This document shows positions 22,759 to 34,400 of a stretch of DNA of 64,000 nt, piece after piece (the first letter of the stretch is position 1; the number at the start of each line of letters is the position of its first letter). Under the pieces are notes generated by a model. That model was not told where the DNA came from, did not search any database, and worked only from the letters and a program-made list of their open reading frames with translations. The DNA comes from Boudabousia tangfeifanii. GTDB taxonomy: Bacteria > Actinomycetota > Actinomycetes > Actinomycetales > Actinomycetaceae. A program made the position numbers and the translations under genes. Where the stretch lies: assembly GCF_001856685.1 (NCBI RefSeq), contig NZ_CP017812.1:2046001-2110000 (forward strand), read 5' to 3'.

Positions 22759-25257
22759 CTAGCTATTTTGCTTTTCGCGCTTCCGACCAGCATAGATTGC
22801 TCCCCCACCAAGTAGGGCCAGAATCGAAGCGGCAATCAAAGCTTGTTCCGAACCATTCGCGCCAGTGTCAGCCAACTTCGAATTATTCTTCACTTGCTTC
22901 TTATCTGATGGCTTCACGGATTTGTCAGCAGGCTGCGACTTTTTATCCTTGTTTACAGCGGCAGCAGGCTTCTTAACCGTTGGCTCACCCTTCTTAGGGA
23001 CGGTCCGAACAATGTTCGGTTCTGAAGGCAAAGGCTTAATCACCAAACCGTCAGAATCATCCTTCTCAGGATTACCCACGTCTGGTTCTACCGAAGGTTC
23101 AGCGGTTGGTTCAGCACTTGGTTCTACCGTTGGTTCCACCGAGGGCTCTGCAGTTGGTTCAACACTTGGTTCCGCTGAAGGCTCAGCAGTTGGTTCAAGG
23201 GTAGGTTCAGCCGTTGGTTCGACCGAAGGCTCTGGTGATGGCTCTACAGAAGGTTCAACAGTTGGTTCCTCGGTCGGCTCAGTAGTCGGCTCAGCACTTG
23301 GTTCAACCGTCGGTTCTGCGGAAGGTTCAACAGAGGGTTCCACGGTTGGCTCGGCAGACGGTTCAGCTGTTGGCTCAGCAGACGGTTCTGGTGTCACTGC
23401 CGAACGGTAGGATTTAACCGTACATGCCTTGTCTGTGGTTCCTTCAGGTGGAAGCTGACCCGTGGTTAGATAGTCGGTGATCATTTTGGTTGCGCACTGT
23501 TTACGCTGGAAAACGATGTGACCGGTATTTTCAACGCTCAACAAACGTCCCTTAATAGCTTTTGCCATAACTGGGGCATTTTCATAACTAGTGGCACCAT
23601 CCAATCGATTACTGGCTACCAACATTTCAGGAAGATTATCTAGATCATGTCCCGCCGGAAGGTTACCTTCAAACGGCCATACGTCACACGAGTTAACGCT
23701 TCCAGCTTGATTGTAGGGAGCTCCCGGATCAACGAATGGGGCAACCTCAAAATACATTTGCTCGACTCGACGACCATTATCTGCATCCATAGCGGCAGGA
23801 TTAGCTTTATCAGCACAAGAGATAGTGGTATATGCAGCTCTACCAAAGTTTCCCGGATTAGCGTAACGTGAGTACAAACGATCGAGTTTCCACTTTGCAC
23901 TCCAGTAAGCTTCTTCATTGCGTGTGGCTAAAGTATCTAGGCTATCGTTTAGCATCTTCCAAGTATCAGGATCGTTGCTATACATTGCTCCACGAACCGC
24001 GGTAGCCAAGTACCAATAGCCAAAATGCACATTTTCATGATTCAACGGCTCACTAGTGAATCGTCGAAGTAAGTTTTGGATTTGTTTCGTTGCTAATGAA
24101 AGCTTTGGGGAATCATCCGCTAGATCACCATCATGTGGTTGTAATTCCTTCCGCTTTAACACGCAATCATCCTGCTTATTACACCATTTGGCAAACTCTT
24201 CAAAGGTCTCCTGGAAACCTTTTCCTTGCGAAATGTAATGTGCATTCAAAGCACGAAGTTGTGCATCGGTTAGATTAGTCTTTTTATCAGCTTCCGAGGG
24301 GGCATTTCCTTCATAAATGTTCAGATTAGAGTCGAAAACCATTCGACCAGTGTTTTGTGGGAACTGCCGCGCATATTCATACCCGAGTCGCGTACCATAA
24401 GACATCCCCAAGTAGTTTAGTTTTTCGTCCCCAATAACGCTACGCAAAACATCCATGTCTCGAGCAGCGTTCACAGTTCCCAGATTCTTCAAGAACAGCT
24501 TTCGCTGGTTCGCATCAAACCCTAAAGCTTTTCCAGAATAATCTAAGCAATCTTTGACGTAACGCTTACTACCTTGAATATCATTCTGGGTGGCCTTTTG
24601 AGGATCTTTCTCCATGGGCTCCACGGTCCCACTATTTGATGGAAATTCCGTCTCATCACACTGGGAGAATGGAAGCGAACCACCAACGGAATCAGTATAG
24701 TAACGATAATCCTCGTCACTCATAGTGCCACGAGCCGAAATGGCGACTAAATCATAGTCCCTATTCAAAGCGGCATAGTCTTTATCGTCGGTCCAAGAGT
24801 ACAAATAGGCCGAGGAGTCAGCCCCAGGTCCACCATAATTGAATACGATCGATCCTTTAGACTTCCCCGAAGTTGCTAAATGACGATAATACGAAAGTGC
24901 AATATTTCCCGCACTAGGGTTCGAATAATCGATTGGCACAATCAACCAGCCACATTCTTGTTTATTATCTTTGACGGCAAAACAAGAATCCGAAAGCCCA
25001 GTAATCTTTTGCGAATAGTATTTTTCAAGCCCTTTCGGAACAGCCCCGATAGCTTTTCCACCAGTCAAAGGCTGGCCAATCCGATAGGTACCGTCAGATT
25101 GCCTGAAAACCTTTGCACCGTGCGGAAACGCCCAAATAGCGTTCTTCACAGGATCTTCTTTAACGGTCTCAGCGCTTGCGTTTTGCGCACCAACCATAGC
25201 AAGGGTGGAAGAAAGCGCTAGTACTAGCGCGCCACTTAGCATCCGTCTATTCAACAT
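22759..25257 (-). CDS. Secreted, cell-wall-anchored alpha/beta-hydrolase peptidase (tripeptidyl-aminopeptidase type)
   Basis: The enzyme part (residues about 60-610) is an alpha/beta hydrolase of the S33 tripeptidyl-aminopeptidase type: the oxyanion region [10 protein letters not shown], nucleophile Ser286 in [11 protein letters not shown], and late acid and His in [12 protein letters not shown] and ENTGHIVFQ. It probably removes peptides from the N-termini of host or environmental proteins. The start at 25257 is preferred because GAAGGG lies six bases upstream; it gives a clean signal peptide ([16 protein letters not shown], cleavage after NASA). Residues about 620-724 are a spacer of [14 protein letters not shown] repeats, like other wall-spanning stalks. 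The C-terminus has LADTG, a hydrophobic helix and the basic tail GRKREKQNS, so a class E-type sortase should attach it to peptidoglycan. Confidence 0.9.
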   Translation of the reverse strand: MLNRRMLSGALVLALSSTLAMVGAQNASAETVKEDPVKNAIWAFPHGAKVFRQSDGTYRIGQPLTGGKAIGAVPKGLEKYYSQKITGLSDSCFAVKDNKQECGWLIVPIDYSNPSAGNIALSYYRHLATSGKSKGSIVFNYGGPGADSSAYLYSWTDDKDYAALNRDYDLVAISARGTMSDEDYRYYTDSVGGSLPFSQCDETEFPSNSGTVEPMEKDPQKATQNDIQGSKRYVKDCLDYSGKALGFDANQRKLFLKNLGTVNAARDMDVLRSVIGDEKLNYLGMSYGTRLGYEYARQFPQNTGRMVFDSNLNIYEGNAPSEADKKTNLTDAQLRALNAHYISQGKGFQETFEEFAKWCNKQDDCVLKRKELQPHDGDLADDSPKLSLATKQIQNLLRRFTSEPLNHENVHFGYWYLATAVRGAMYSNDPDTWKMLNDSLDTLATRNEEAYWSAKWKLDRLYSRYANPGNFGRAAYTTISCADKANPAAMDADNGRRVEQMYFEVAPFVDPGAPYNQAGSVNSCDVWPFEGNLPAGHDLDNLPEMLVASNRLDGATSYENAPVMAKAIKGRLLSVENTGHIVFQRKQCATKMITDYLTTGQLPPEGTTDKACTVKSYRSAVTPEPSAEPTAEPSAEPTVEPSVEPSAEPTVEPSAEPTTEPTEEPTVEPSVEPSPEPSVEPTAEPTLEPTAEPSAEPSVEPTAEPSVEPTVEPSAEPTAEPSVEPDVGNPEKDDSDGLVIKPLPSEPNIVRTVPKKGEPTVKKPAAAVNKDKKSQPADKSVKPSDKKQVKNNSKLADTGANGSEQALIAASILALLGGGAIYAGRKREKQNS
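23085..23398 (-). repeat. Pro/Glu/Ser/Thr stalk repeats in the peptidase gene
   Basis: About 100 codons are built from 12-bp and 24-bp units encoding (S/T)(A/V)EP. The repeats are in frame and imperfect, and are expected to vary in number between strains. Confidence 0.9.
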
Positions 25258-25413
25258 AGGCATCCCTTCATAGACAAACATATAAATGCCAACAGGGAAA
25301 TAATAACAACTATTCTTAAGTGTGGCTCGCTCACTCTAATTTTTAGTCCGCAAGTCAAAATAACCGGAACTACCAATGCATCTTAGCTAGCGAAATTAGC
25401 CAAAATACTGACA

Positions 25414-28400
25414 CTACTGCAGGTTTCGAACTATTTCCACAATCGTGGTGAGCATTGAAATCGGGTACACGCAGTACGAACTAAAAGTGCTTGGCTGCGA
25501 AGTCGATTCCTCGGTAGTGGCAGAATGCCGGTCAGGTTTGCTGTTATTTGCGAGCTTAACTACTATCCCTCGTTCCCGCCCCTGCAGGGTCGGAATCCAG
25601 TTACCATCAATATTTTTTATCAGCCCATTGGTGGCTAGGGTTTCGTTCAGATCACGAGCACTGTATCTGCTTTCTTTCTTCCCTGCCCTTGGCACATTAG
25701 GAAGCTCCACCCCTAGTTCTGTAGCGATTTTGAGTAGCATACTACCGCTAATATAGGCAGCCTTCGGATAGTATTCATCCTGCACTTGGAAGTACGTTTC
25801 TGCTGAAATCCGATGCATACCATTTTGCCCGAGGGTGGGTACCATCAATTCCCGTTCCAATGGGCTCAGAGTCTCCACTTGATTCTCTATAGCTGACGTT
25901 TCAACCGCCGCTGCAAACTCACTATCAGCAGGAGACTCCGAGCATTCTTCTGTCGCAGTTTCTGTCTTTTCGTCCCCAACGTTCTGGCTATCCCCTTGTG
26001 GGATTTCCTTGTTTTCGAAGGCGACCTCGTCCTCGGCAAGCTGAACGGAGCCAAGGGGCTCGTCTTGCACTTCCTTGGCGGTCACGAAGTCGCATTCGTT
26101 GACTTGTGCGTGCTGGCGGATGAGCGAGAAGACTTTGCCGGTGTCGCTGCGGCGTTTTTCGGCGCCGAACACGATGAAGAGGTCTTTGGCGCGCGAAACG
26201 GCCACGTTCATCAGCTCGTGGGTGTTTTCAATGAAACTGGTGGCGTTGGAGTTTTCTCCGTACACGCTAGAGAACAGGATGACGGGGCGTTCGGCACCTT
26301 GCAGAGTGTGCGCGGTGCCGATAGTGATTGCAGCGCGAGGTTTTTGCGGGTGCTGGTTCAACACTCGTTTGATCAGGTTCGCTTGCGCTTTGAACGGCGT
26401 GACCACCCCGATGGGACTTGCTTTCCGTCCCGGGTAGATTTCTGTGAATAGCTCGTGGTGCTTTACGATCCATTCGACGATCGCTTCGGCTTCTACCAGG
26501 TTTCGCCGGCTCGATCCTTGGGTTTCGTCTTTGGATCCTGGGACGGGGCGGAAGAGGAAAGGGATGTCCACGATTTGCCCTAGTGGCCAGCTGCTTTCTG
26601 GCCGTTTGGGTTCTAGCATCCCGTCGTAAATAAGGTCGTTGCAATAGTTGATAATTTCGCTGTGGCAACGGAAGTGTTCGCTGAGGAACAGGCCTCCTTG
26701 GCGGGTGCCGTCCGGTTTGGTTTTGCCGTACTCCCACTGGCAGGCGTGGCTGGCAGCAGCCATCAGCGATGAGGGTTGCGAGCCGGTCAGTCCCGCCGCC
26801 TTCAGTTCATCCCAGTATTGGCCGAGTCCGTGCGCGTCACCGAGTTCCTCGTCGCTTTCCGGATCCACGCTCCACACCGGGGCGAGTTGGCGCACATCCC
26901 CCACCACAAGCGCCCGCTTGGCCAAGGCAAAACCGGCAGCGCCCAAAGTCGTATCAACCTGGCCGGCCTCATCCACAATCAGCAGGTCGATCGCCCCATA
27001 GTTGGGGTTATTGCCCTCATCGGGACTCCAGAGCGCAAAATAACGGGGTAATTGGTACGCGGTCATCACAAAACACGGGGTGAGCGAAGTGATGGCACCC
27101 CAATAAGTGTCCATGATTTTCTTAGTATTCTTGCCGAGGTCGGATTCCGCGATCCGGTCTTCGCTAAAAATATGTTCTAGCCATTTGGCTTCGTAGTAAT
27201 GTACGGCCAGCCAGAATTGGCGGTAACGCAGAGTAATGTCGAGAGTTTGATCCAACTCGTCCAGAGTATCCGCATTGCAGATCTTTAGGAGGTCGTTACC
27301 AAGGTATCCGAGGAGTTTCTGGTCGTTAATTGTCTTTAGGTAGACTTCCTGGGCGGCTTCTTCCCGGCTTTCTAGTTGGGGGACCAGGAAGCGGAAAACT
27401 TGGTTGGGATTCGACCTTTCGTCCAACGGAACGAAGTCGGTCAGCAGTTGTTGGCGGCAGTTTTCTAGGTGCGTTAGGTGTTGTCGAATCAGCTCGGACA
27501 CTTCGGACATTCTCGTGCCAGCGGTGACGATTTGCGCTTTGGCGGCTTGTTGTTGGAAGTAGTTCCACGCCTGTTCCCGGTAGTATTCGTCCGAGTATGG
27601 CTGGTAGACCCCACTTTTGTATGGGTTTTCTACCAAGTATCCGGCTTTTTGCGCCTCTTTGGTTTTCATGCCGGAGGGGCAGTAGGCGGCGAGGCCGCCA
27701 ATCGCCTCGGGTTCTGAGGCGAGGCTATCGGGTTGGAGTTGTGTGTCTGTTTCGGCCCGGTTGGGGGACAGCGGGTTGTAGCGAGCGGGTGTTTGGCTGG
27801 TGGGGATTTCTGGGAGCCAGCGTTGTTCCCAAATGCTGGGGTTATCTGGGGTGACCTTTTTGAAGGACTCGATAATGTTAGTGACGGCCTGGTTATTGGT
27901 GGAGGTACCAACGATTAGGGGCGCATTTTTGCCGTCGAGGGCATGTTGCACGATGAGAGAGGCGACCACTGATTGCAGCAGGGTAGTTTTGCCGGTTCCG
28001 GGTGGGCCACTAACAGCGGTGATTTCTCCGTTTTCAGATTTGAGGAAAGCATGGAGGGATTTTCTTTGCGAGGGCGTGAGCGGGAACCCGTTACTCATGG
28101 AGCCTTTGGCCGCGATCGCAGTAGATAGCAGACCTTGCATTTGCGATTGACCGTAAAGGTTTTCTACCCCGGTTTTGCTTGGTGGGTTGAGGTTGACGAG
28201 CCGACGGTAGAGCGGTGCTTGGTCGGAGTTCTTTTTCAAATCTGACAAAAGGTTGAGGATGCCTCGATTGGCCACCACGATGGTGCCAGGTGCGATAAAG
28301 CAAGTATCAAATATGATCCGAGGGCGATTCTGATGTTCGTCCGATGCGCGATTTGGCGTGGCGCTGTTTTGGTCTTGATACCCCGACTGGCGCTCCCCCG

Positions 28401-28995
28401 CTGGTTGATTTTGGGACTGGGTGAGTGCTTGGAAGTTTTGGTCTTGCACGCTTCCAAATAGTTGGTAGGCGTAACTGACGGCGTCAGTGGTGGATTCAAT
28501 GTTGCCGATCAGGGTTTCGCTTTGTTGGTGCAGGAACTTCCAGTAGTTTCTTAGCGGACCAACCATAACTTCTTTGTCTGGTGTGCCCGGGGAGGTCATT
28601 CGGCTAGCTGGGATCCATGGGGAGTTGCTTTCAAGTTCCACACTAATGGTGCCGTCAGGCCCTAGAGTAGCGGGTAGCAACAGCAGCCCCTGATGTTTAC
28701 GATGCTCCTCCAAGGTGATTAGAGAAATTACCAGCGAAATGGGTTCATTCGGGTTTGGCTTCTTATTGCTAGAGTTTTTCCGCTCAAGTTCAAACAGTTT
28801 TTTGGCGGTTTCTTCAGGGAGCTTGCCGCTCCGCACCTCTTGCAGGGGAACTTGTAGATGATTTTCCTTCGAGAAAGCAAAATCTACCAGGTTGGCTCGT
28901 TCTTGTACCGAAACAAAGTACTGGGTGAGCTCACTGGTTAAGCTGGGTGAGGAGTCGGTTGCCTGTGTTTGCTTTTTCCGCAAAAAGAATCCCAT
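25414..28995 (-). CDS. Large SF1 (Upf1-like) helicase/ATPase in a defence island
   Basis: This 1193-residue protein has all core SF1B motifs: Walker A GPPGTGKTT (about residue 330), motif II LLIVDEAGQVD (about 677), motif III GDVRQLAPV, motif IV-like SEHFRCHSEI, motif V TAHTLQGAERPVI and motif VI NVAVSRAKDLFIV. The first 300 residues are unfamiliar and contain a Gln/Asn-rich stretch. A 180-residue insert lies between motifs Ia and II. The last 200 residues hold an acidic linker and a small C-terminal domain with SAETYFQVQDEYYPKAAYI and a winged-helix-like end. No nuclease motif is obvious. It is divergent from jetA, 240 bp away, so a role alongside Wadjet is inferred, not shown. The start has GGGAGCTGG upstream. 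Confidence 0.85.
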   Translation of the reverse strand: MGFFLRKKQTQATDSSPSLTSELTQYFVSVQERANLVDFAFSKENHLQVPLQEVRSGKLPEETAKKLFELERKNSSNKKPNPNEPISLVISLITLEEHRKHQGLLLLPATLGPDGTISVELESNSPWIPASRMTSPGTPDKEVMVGPLRNYWKFLHQQSETLIGNIESTTDAVSYAYQLFGSVQDQNFQALTQSQNQPAGERQSGYQDQNSATPNRASDEHQNRPRIIFDTCFIAPGTIVVANRGILNLLSDLKKNSDQAPLYRRLVNLNPPSKTGVENLYGQSQMQGLLSTAIAAKGSMSNGFPLTPSQRKSLHAFLKSENGEITAVSGPPGTGKTTLLQSVVASLIVQHALDGKNAPLIVGTSTNNQAVTNIIESFKKVTPDNPSIWEQRWLPEIPTSQTPARYNPLSPNRAETDTQLQPDSLASEPEAIGGLAAYCPSGMKTKEAQKAGYLVENPYKSGVYQPYSDEYYREQAWNYFQQQAAKAQIVTAGTRMSEVSELIRQHLTHLENCRQQLLTDFVPLDERSNPNQVFRFLVPQLESREEAAQEVYLKTINDQKLLGYLGNDLLKICNADTLDELDQTLDITLRYRQFWLAVHYYEAKWLEHIFSEDRIAESDLGKNTKKIMDTYWGAITSLTPCFVMTAYQLPRYFALWSPDEGNNPNYGAIDLLIVDEAGQVDTTLGAAGFALAKRALVVGDVRQLAPVWSVDPESDEELGDAHGLGQYWDELKAAGLTGSQPSSLMAAASHACQWEYGKTKPDGTRQGGLFLSEHFRCHSEIINYCNDLIYDGMLEPKRPESSWPLGQIVDIPFLFRPVPGSKDETQGSSRRNLVEAEAIVEWIVKHHELFTEIYPGRKASPIGVVTPFKAQANLIKRVLNQHPQKPRAAITIGTAHTLQGAERPVILFSSVYGENSNATSFIENTHELMNVAVSRAKDLFIVFGAEKRRSDTGKVFSLIRQHAQVNECDFVTAKEVQDEPLGSVQLAEDEVAFENKEIPQGDSQNVGDEKTETATEECSESPADSEFAAAVETSAIENQVETLSPLERELMVPTLGQNGMHRISAETYFQVQDEYYPKAAYISGSMLLKIATELGVELPNVPRAGKKESRYSARDLNETLATNGLIKNIDGNWIPTLQGRERGIVVKLANNSKPDRHSATTEESTSQPSTFSSYCVYPISMLTTIVEIVRNLQ

Positions 28996-29235
28996 TACGA
29001 CCAGCTCCCTTGCTTTTGTCGGTCACGTTCCGTACCGATTTTACTCTTTTGCCGCAAATTTGATGAATACAGGCAAGCATTAACTGCTACCCCGCACAAA
29101 AAATCAACACCAAAATATTAGAGTTGATCAATACGTTCCCCAAAGTTTCTACCTAGCCTAAGCAAAATGGAAACGAAGAGATATATTTGATACAGAAATA
29201 TTTTAGAAACCATTTCTGGCAAAAGGCTGTTTACC

Positions 29236-30723
29236 ATGGAAGCTACTATATCCGCTGCCGGCCTAGTTGCGAGGGTGCGCGAGCTGGAGCGCTTACAAAA
29301 AAGTAATGCTGCGCTGGTTTTGTTACGTTTGGATTTGGCTCCTTTGGCAGTTGCAGTTTTGGGTTCACATTTGCATCCGCAGAATCCACGATTACCTGCG
29401 CCCCAGTTACATGAACTGATCGAGGGTGATTTAGAGGCTTTACGTGACGAGGGCTGGGAGTATTCTCGGAGTGCGCAGGCCTATTGTGATGATTGGCGCC
29501 GAGCAGGCATTTTGGTTAGGACCAACATTTCTGGAACTAATGAGGAACAGTATGAGCTTTCTGCCTGGGCGCAGAATGCTATCCATTTCGTGTCGGGAAT
29601 TAATCAGCCTCGTTCGACTGCGACCGGTTCTCGTTTGGGCACAATTTCTAAACAATTGGAGAGTTTGGTTAAAGATTCGGACGCTTCTAAGGCAACTCGT
29701 TTGGAGATTTTAGAAGCGCAAAAACGAGCGATTGAACAGGAGATTGCGGAAGTAAAAAGTGGCAATTTTAGGCCCATTGAAGCTCACGAGGCGAAAGAGC
29801 GGGTGCTTGAGATTATCAGTTTGGCTAGTAGTGTGCCGAATGATTTTTCTCGGGTTCGTGACCAAATTTCGGTATTAAATAATGAGCTTCATTCACATGT
29901 GGTCGGAGCTGATTTGAGTCGGGGCGACGTGTTGGAGGAAGTTTTTACGGGAATCGATCAGATAAATCATTCCGAGGCTGGGCGCTCTTTCAATGGTTTT
30001 TATGACCTGTTACGTGACTTGGAATCTTCGGCGCGGTTTGATGATCAGATGGAGCAGCTATTGTCACGTGATTTCGCTTTAGATTTGCCTTTGAAGGATC
30101 GTTCTTTTCTGCGAAATTGGCGTTCTTTATTGTTGACTGAGTCGGATATTGTGCAGTCTACGATGGTGAATTTTTCGCGTTCGTTGCGTCGTTTTGTGCA
30201 GAGTCGTCGTTTCGAAATGCACCGGCAGCTTTCACGCGATTTGGTTTCAGCCCAGCACTTGGCTTCCCAGATTTTGCCGAATTTGAAAGTTTGGCAGGAT
30301 AGCGGTTGCGTTCTCGATTTAACGGGTTTCAATTTTGGTTCTATTTCCGCTTGGAAGCTTTTTAACCCCGAGGATGGTTTGGTGACGGAAGAGTTAGTGA
30401 TAGCCCAAACCAAAACAGTTTCTTTGGAGGAGTTGCATGCGGCTTCGCGTGAGAGCGAGATTGATTATGTGGAATTAGCTAAGAATGTGAACGCGACATT
30501 GCGGGAGCTCAAGGTAGCTAGTATCGCCGATGTCTTAGAGCGCTTTCCTGCTTCGCAAGGAGTGGCTTCTGTGGTTGGACTGTTGGTGATTGCTAAGCGC
30601 GAGGGCCAAGCAACTACCGGCCTACAAGAGGTTTCCTGGGTGGATCGTAATGGTACTTCTAAGGTTTCAAATATTCCTTCATACATTTTTTCTAAGGAAG
30701 TGAAGTTGACTTATGGCTGGTAA
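29236..30723 (+). CDS. jetA: Wadjet protein JetA (DUF3375, kleisin-like)
   Basis: The 495-residue protein matches DUF3375: the N-terminal LVARVRELERLQKSNAALVLLRL, then a winged-helix-like region (ELIEGDLEALRDEGWEYS), a long helical middle part and a C-terminal winged helix (ELKVASIADVLERFPASQG). In type I Wadjet systems JetA is the kleisin that bridges the SMC-like JetC, analogous to MukF. The complex extrudes DNA loops and recognises small circular plasmids. It is the first of four tightly packed genes, overlapping jetB by 11 bp. The ATG at 29236 has AAAGG nine bases upstream. Codon use is AT-richer than in the housekeeping genes. Confidence 0.92.
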   Translation: MEATISAAGLVARVRELERLQKSNAALVLLRLDLAPLAVAVLGSHLHPQNPRLPAPQLHELIEGDLEALRDEGWEYSRSAQAYCDDWRRAGILVRTNISGTNEEQYELSAWAQNAIHFVSGINQPRSTATGSRLGTISKQLESLVKDSDASKATRLEILEAQKRAIEQEIAEVKSGNFRPIEAHEAKERVLEIISLASSVPNDFSRVRDQISVLNNELHSHVVGADLSRGDVLEEVFTGIDQINHSEAGRSFNGFYDLLRDLESSARFDDQMEQLLSRDFALDLPLKDRSFLRNWRSLLLTESDIVQSTMVNFSRSLRRFVQSRRFEMHRQLSRDLVSAQHLASQILPNLKVWQDSGCVLDLTGFNFGSISAWKLFNPEDGLVTEELVIAQTKTVSLEELHAASRESEIDYVELAKNVNATLRELKVASIADVLERFPASQGVASVVGLLVIAKREGQATTGLQEVSWVDRNGTSKVSNIPSYIFSKEVKLTYGW

Positions 30724-31438
30724 TCCTAGTTCCGATGATTTGTTTAGCTACCTGTCTAAACAGGCTGACGACGCACAGCTGGCTCAGCCCGCACCTCAAC
30801 CCCACCAGGCGCCCTCGATTAGTGATAATGATGAGGTACTTTCGGAGTTGCCTCAAGGTTTATGGCCTGGCGATGTGGGGCAACTAAATTTCGATAGCCG
30901 TCGAGCTTTGTTGGCTTTGATGAAAGGGCCCTATATTCGAGCAGATAAGCACCGGGAACTTTGGGCGGCTTTATTGGCGGATGAAACTATTATTCGTTCT
31001 CGTTTAGCTGATGTTTTTCTTGAACTGGTGTTGGATTTGGATTTGGGTCTAGCGTTCGCCAAGAATGTGAGTGTCCCGGAATCCGGTATGCCGAAGGTGA
31101 TGCGTTCTTTACCGTTAAAGTTTATCGATACGGCCTTATTGCTGTTTTTGCGTTCTTCTCTATTATCTGCAGTTGATCAGAATGAGCCAGTGATGGTTGA
31201 TCGGGAGGAGATAAATTCGCATTTAATGCTCTATCAAGCGGCAGATAGCACAGACGAGTCTGGATTTGAGAAACGTATCAATAGTGCGGTAAGTAAGATG
31301 GTTGATAACTCAATTCTAATAAAAACTGATACCCCAGATCGTTTTTTGGTTTCCCCTGTTTTGAGTTTGGTTTTTGGCCCAGATCAGGTTGCTGCGATTA
31401 GCGCCCAATACAATTCATTGTTGTCCCAGGAAGGCTAA
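30713..31438 (+). CDS. jetB: Wadjet protein JetB (DUF4194, KITE-like)
   Basis: The 241-residue protein has the layout of DUF4194: a disordered N-terminus of about 50 residues, then two winged-helix-like parts (RRALLALMKGPYIRADKHRELW; VMVDREEINSHLMLYQ, ending LIKTDTPDRFLVSP). It corresponds to MukE and binds the JetA kleisin. AAGGAAG lies before its ATG, inside the end of jetA. It is three bases from jetC, so subunits are produced together. Confidence 0.9.
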   Translation: MAGNPSSDDLFSYLSKQADDAQLAQPAPQPHQAPSISDNDEVLSELPQGLWPGDVGQLNFDSRRALLALMKGPYIRADKHRELWAALLADETIIRSRLADVFLELVLDLDLGLAFAKNVSVPESGMPKVMRSLPLKFIDTALLLFLRSSLLSAVDQNEPVMVDREEINSHLMLYQAADSTDESGFEKRINSAVSKMVDNSILIKTDTPDRFLVSPVLSLVFGPDQVAAISAQYNSLLSQEG

Positions 31439-31441
31439 CCC

Positions 31442-34400
31442 ATGACGGATTACTCAAACCTCATTCCAAACGTCCCCCTGGATTCCATGCCCTACGCGCC
31501 CTCGGACCAATCACCGGTTGTTTCACCAGTCTTATCTGAGATTGCAGTTTCTCAGTTTCGTTTGAGTAAGATTCAGGTTTACAATTGGGGGACTTTCTCT
31601 GGTCAACATACCGTGTTTGTACCATCTGGGGGTTTGCTCCTAACTGGAAAGTCAGGCAGTGGTAAGTCTTCGTTATTGGATGCAATTTCAACGGTTTTGA
31701 TGCCGCAAAATCAAGTGAAATTTAATGCGGCTGCACAAGATGGCGGCCAAGGTGACAGGTCTCGTTCACTTTATTCATATTTGCGCGGGGCTTTTCGTCA
31801 CGGTCAAGATGAAGACAGTCGTGAGGTGCATACGAAGTTCCTGCGCGAGGGAGCGGTTCGTGCGGGCATACTGTTGAACTTCGTTAAGCAGTCGAATGGT
31901 AGTGAAGTTTGTTTGGTCTGTTTGTTCCATTTGAAATCTAGTGCGACTTCGAATGCAGAGGTTTCCACCGCCTATTTTTTGGCCGAATCTGATTTGGATT
32001 TGATTGATTTAATGCCTTTTATGGAAAAGTCCTTGGATTCGCGCGGGATCGTAAAGCATTTTCCGATTTTAACGAAGCACAATTCACATTCGGCTTTTTC
32101 GGCGGCATTTCGGCGCAAATTGCAGATTCCGTCCGAGGTCGGACAGCGATTGTTGCATAAGACGCAGGCGGCGAAGAGTTTAAACAGTTTGGATGGCTTG
32201 TTACGCGATTTCATGCTTGATGAGCCGAAAACGTTTCAGCAAGCAGACCAGGCGGTAGAGAATTTTCAGGAGCTGAAAGAAGCTCATTTGACTGTGGTTG
32301 AAGCGCGCAAACAAGAAGAAGTTTTAACGCCACTGTTAGCTTTGGACCAGCGTTTACGTGATACCGAGAAAAAGATTGAGAGCATTGAGCAGCTGACGCA
32401 TTTTTTGGAACCGTATGTGCAAAAACGCAAAGTTGAACTGTGGTTAAAAGATTTGAAAGTGGCGCGCGCAGAGATTTTATCTGCTAAGAGTCAAGCTGAA
32501 TCTCTGAGTGTACAGTTGGCGGATGCGCAAGCCGAGTTGGATGATTTGCTAGCACAACAAGATGGCAGCGAACTGGCGTTGCGCGAAAACTTGAAACAGG
32601 ATTTGGAGCATGCACAAGACAAATTGGAGCAGGCGCAAGCCTTTTGGGATGACCATCAGAACGTTTTGGGTCTTTTAGACGCCTCCACCCCAAGCAACGA
32701 GGCTGAATATGAGCTTTTAAGTGAATTACTTGAAATACAAAAAACGTTGGCTGCTAAGTCTCTGGCAACTACTGAGCAGACTTTCTATCAGGCGTGGAAT
32801 ACCCGTTCTGAGATTGAGAAGAAACTGCGGACTGTGAAAGATGAGATTTCTCAGGTAGAAGCTAGTGGTTCTGGTATGCCAGCGGATTTATCGCGCGCCC
32901 GTGAACTAATCTGTCGTGCCTGCAATATTTCAACTAGCGCCTTGTTTTTCGCGGGTGAGCTTTTTGAGTTGAAAGAGAGCGAGGCACAATGGCGACTTGC
33001 TACCGAGAGTGTTTGCGGTAGCTTCGCTAAAACACTGCTGGTTCCTAACGCCTATTATCAGCAAGTGGCGAACGCTGTCGACAAAACAAATTTAGCTACT
33101 CGTCTTTCGTATGTACGCATGTTACCAAACCACCCCTATTGGGATGACGATCAAGTGCCACAGGAGCGCCGGTTGGCCAGTAAGTTGCTGGTACGGGAAA
33201 AAGTTGGAGGCACACTTTTACCAGTGGAAACCAATGAGTGGTTGCGGTTGGAACTTAATCAGCGTTTTCGTCATTTGTGTGCCCAAAGCGTGGAAGAACT
33301 AGTGCAGGCAAAAATGGCGGTTACTAAACGTGGGCAGATAAAGACGTCTCAGACTAGACATTTAAAGGATGACCGCAGGTTCTTATTGGATCGTAGAAAC
33401 TGGGTGGTTGGCGCGGATCCAGTAACACGTCTGGAAAGTTTGTCCCGGGAAAAGCGCCAGTTGCAGTCGGAATTGGAACAGGCACAGGCCACTTTGGGGC
33501 GGGCAGAAACAGAAAAGAACCTGGCTAGCCGCAACTTGCGCGCCTTGGAGGGAGCGAATTTTTCTAAGCCGTGGAAGCAGGTTAACGTCTTTGGTTTTAC
33601 CCATGAGATTGAAAACCTAAACGCACGCTTGCAGGCCTTTGATTTGCAGCACCCACAGCAGGCAAGTTTGCAGGGAAAAATTGAGCAGGCAAAAGCCTTA
33701 GTGCAGCAGCTTGATAAATCGTGTAGGCAAAAAGAAATCGAGATTGGCATTAAAAAAGAAGATGCTAAAAAGATAGAAACTGAGCTGGCCAACCATTCTG
33801 ACCTTACCCAGATTCCTTCCGAGATTGAGCAGGTGTTGAACAGGTATTTCAAGCTTGAGAAACGATTGTTAAAAACTGATGATCTGGAAAGATCTGCTAG
33901 GAAAACCGCGGACGTGTTGCGTAAAGAGAAGGACGCTTCACAACGCGAGCAGTCTAACGCGTCTGGCGATGCTGCACGGATTATGACTCGTTTTAAGCTT
34001 ACTTGGCCCAATTTGGCCAGTGATGTCAGGGAAGAAATTGAGTTTTTACCGGAGTTTTTGCAGATTTTGGCTCGTTTACAGAGCGATAGTTTGCCGAAGT
34101 TTGAGCAGCGTTTCCGGGATTTGTTGCACGAGCAGGCCGGGCAGAATATTAGTCGTTTGGCGAATGATATTCGACGTAATTTGTCTCAGGTTCGTTTGCG
34201 GATTGATCCGGTTAATCAGGCCTTGGCGCGGGTGGACTTTTCACCTGGCAGGCATTTATGGATTGATGTTGAGGATCGGGGTTTGCCGGCGGTCAAAGAG
34301 TTTTTGGCCGATTTGACCCAGATTTCTGAGAACAGTTTGAGCACTACACGCGCTAAGAGTAGCCCCTCTGAGGATGAGGCTCGTTTTGCCTTATTAAATC

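Noticed and set aside
22865..23410. Gly/Ser/Val-rich plus-strand frame
   Set aside because: It is the antisense of the PEPS repeat stalk of the peptidase, open only because of repeat composition.
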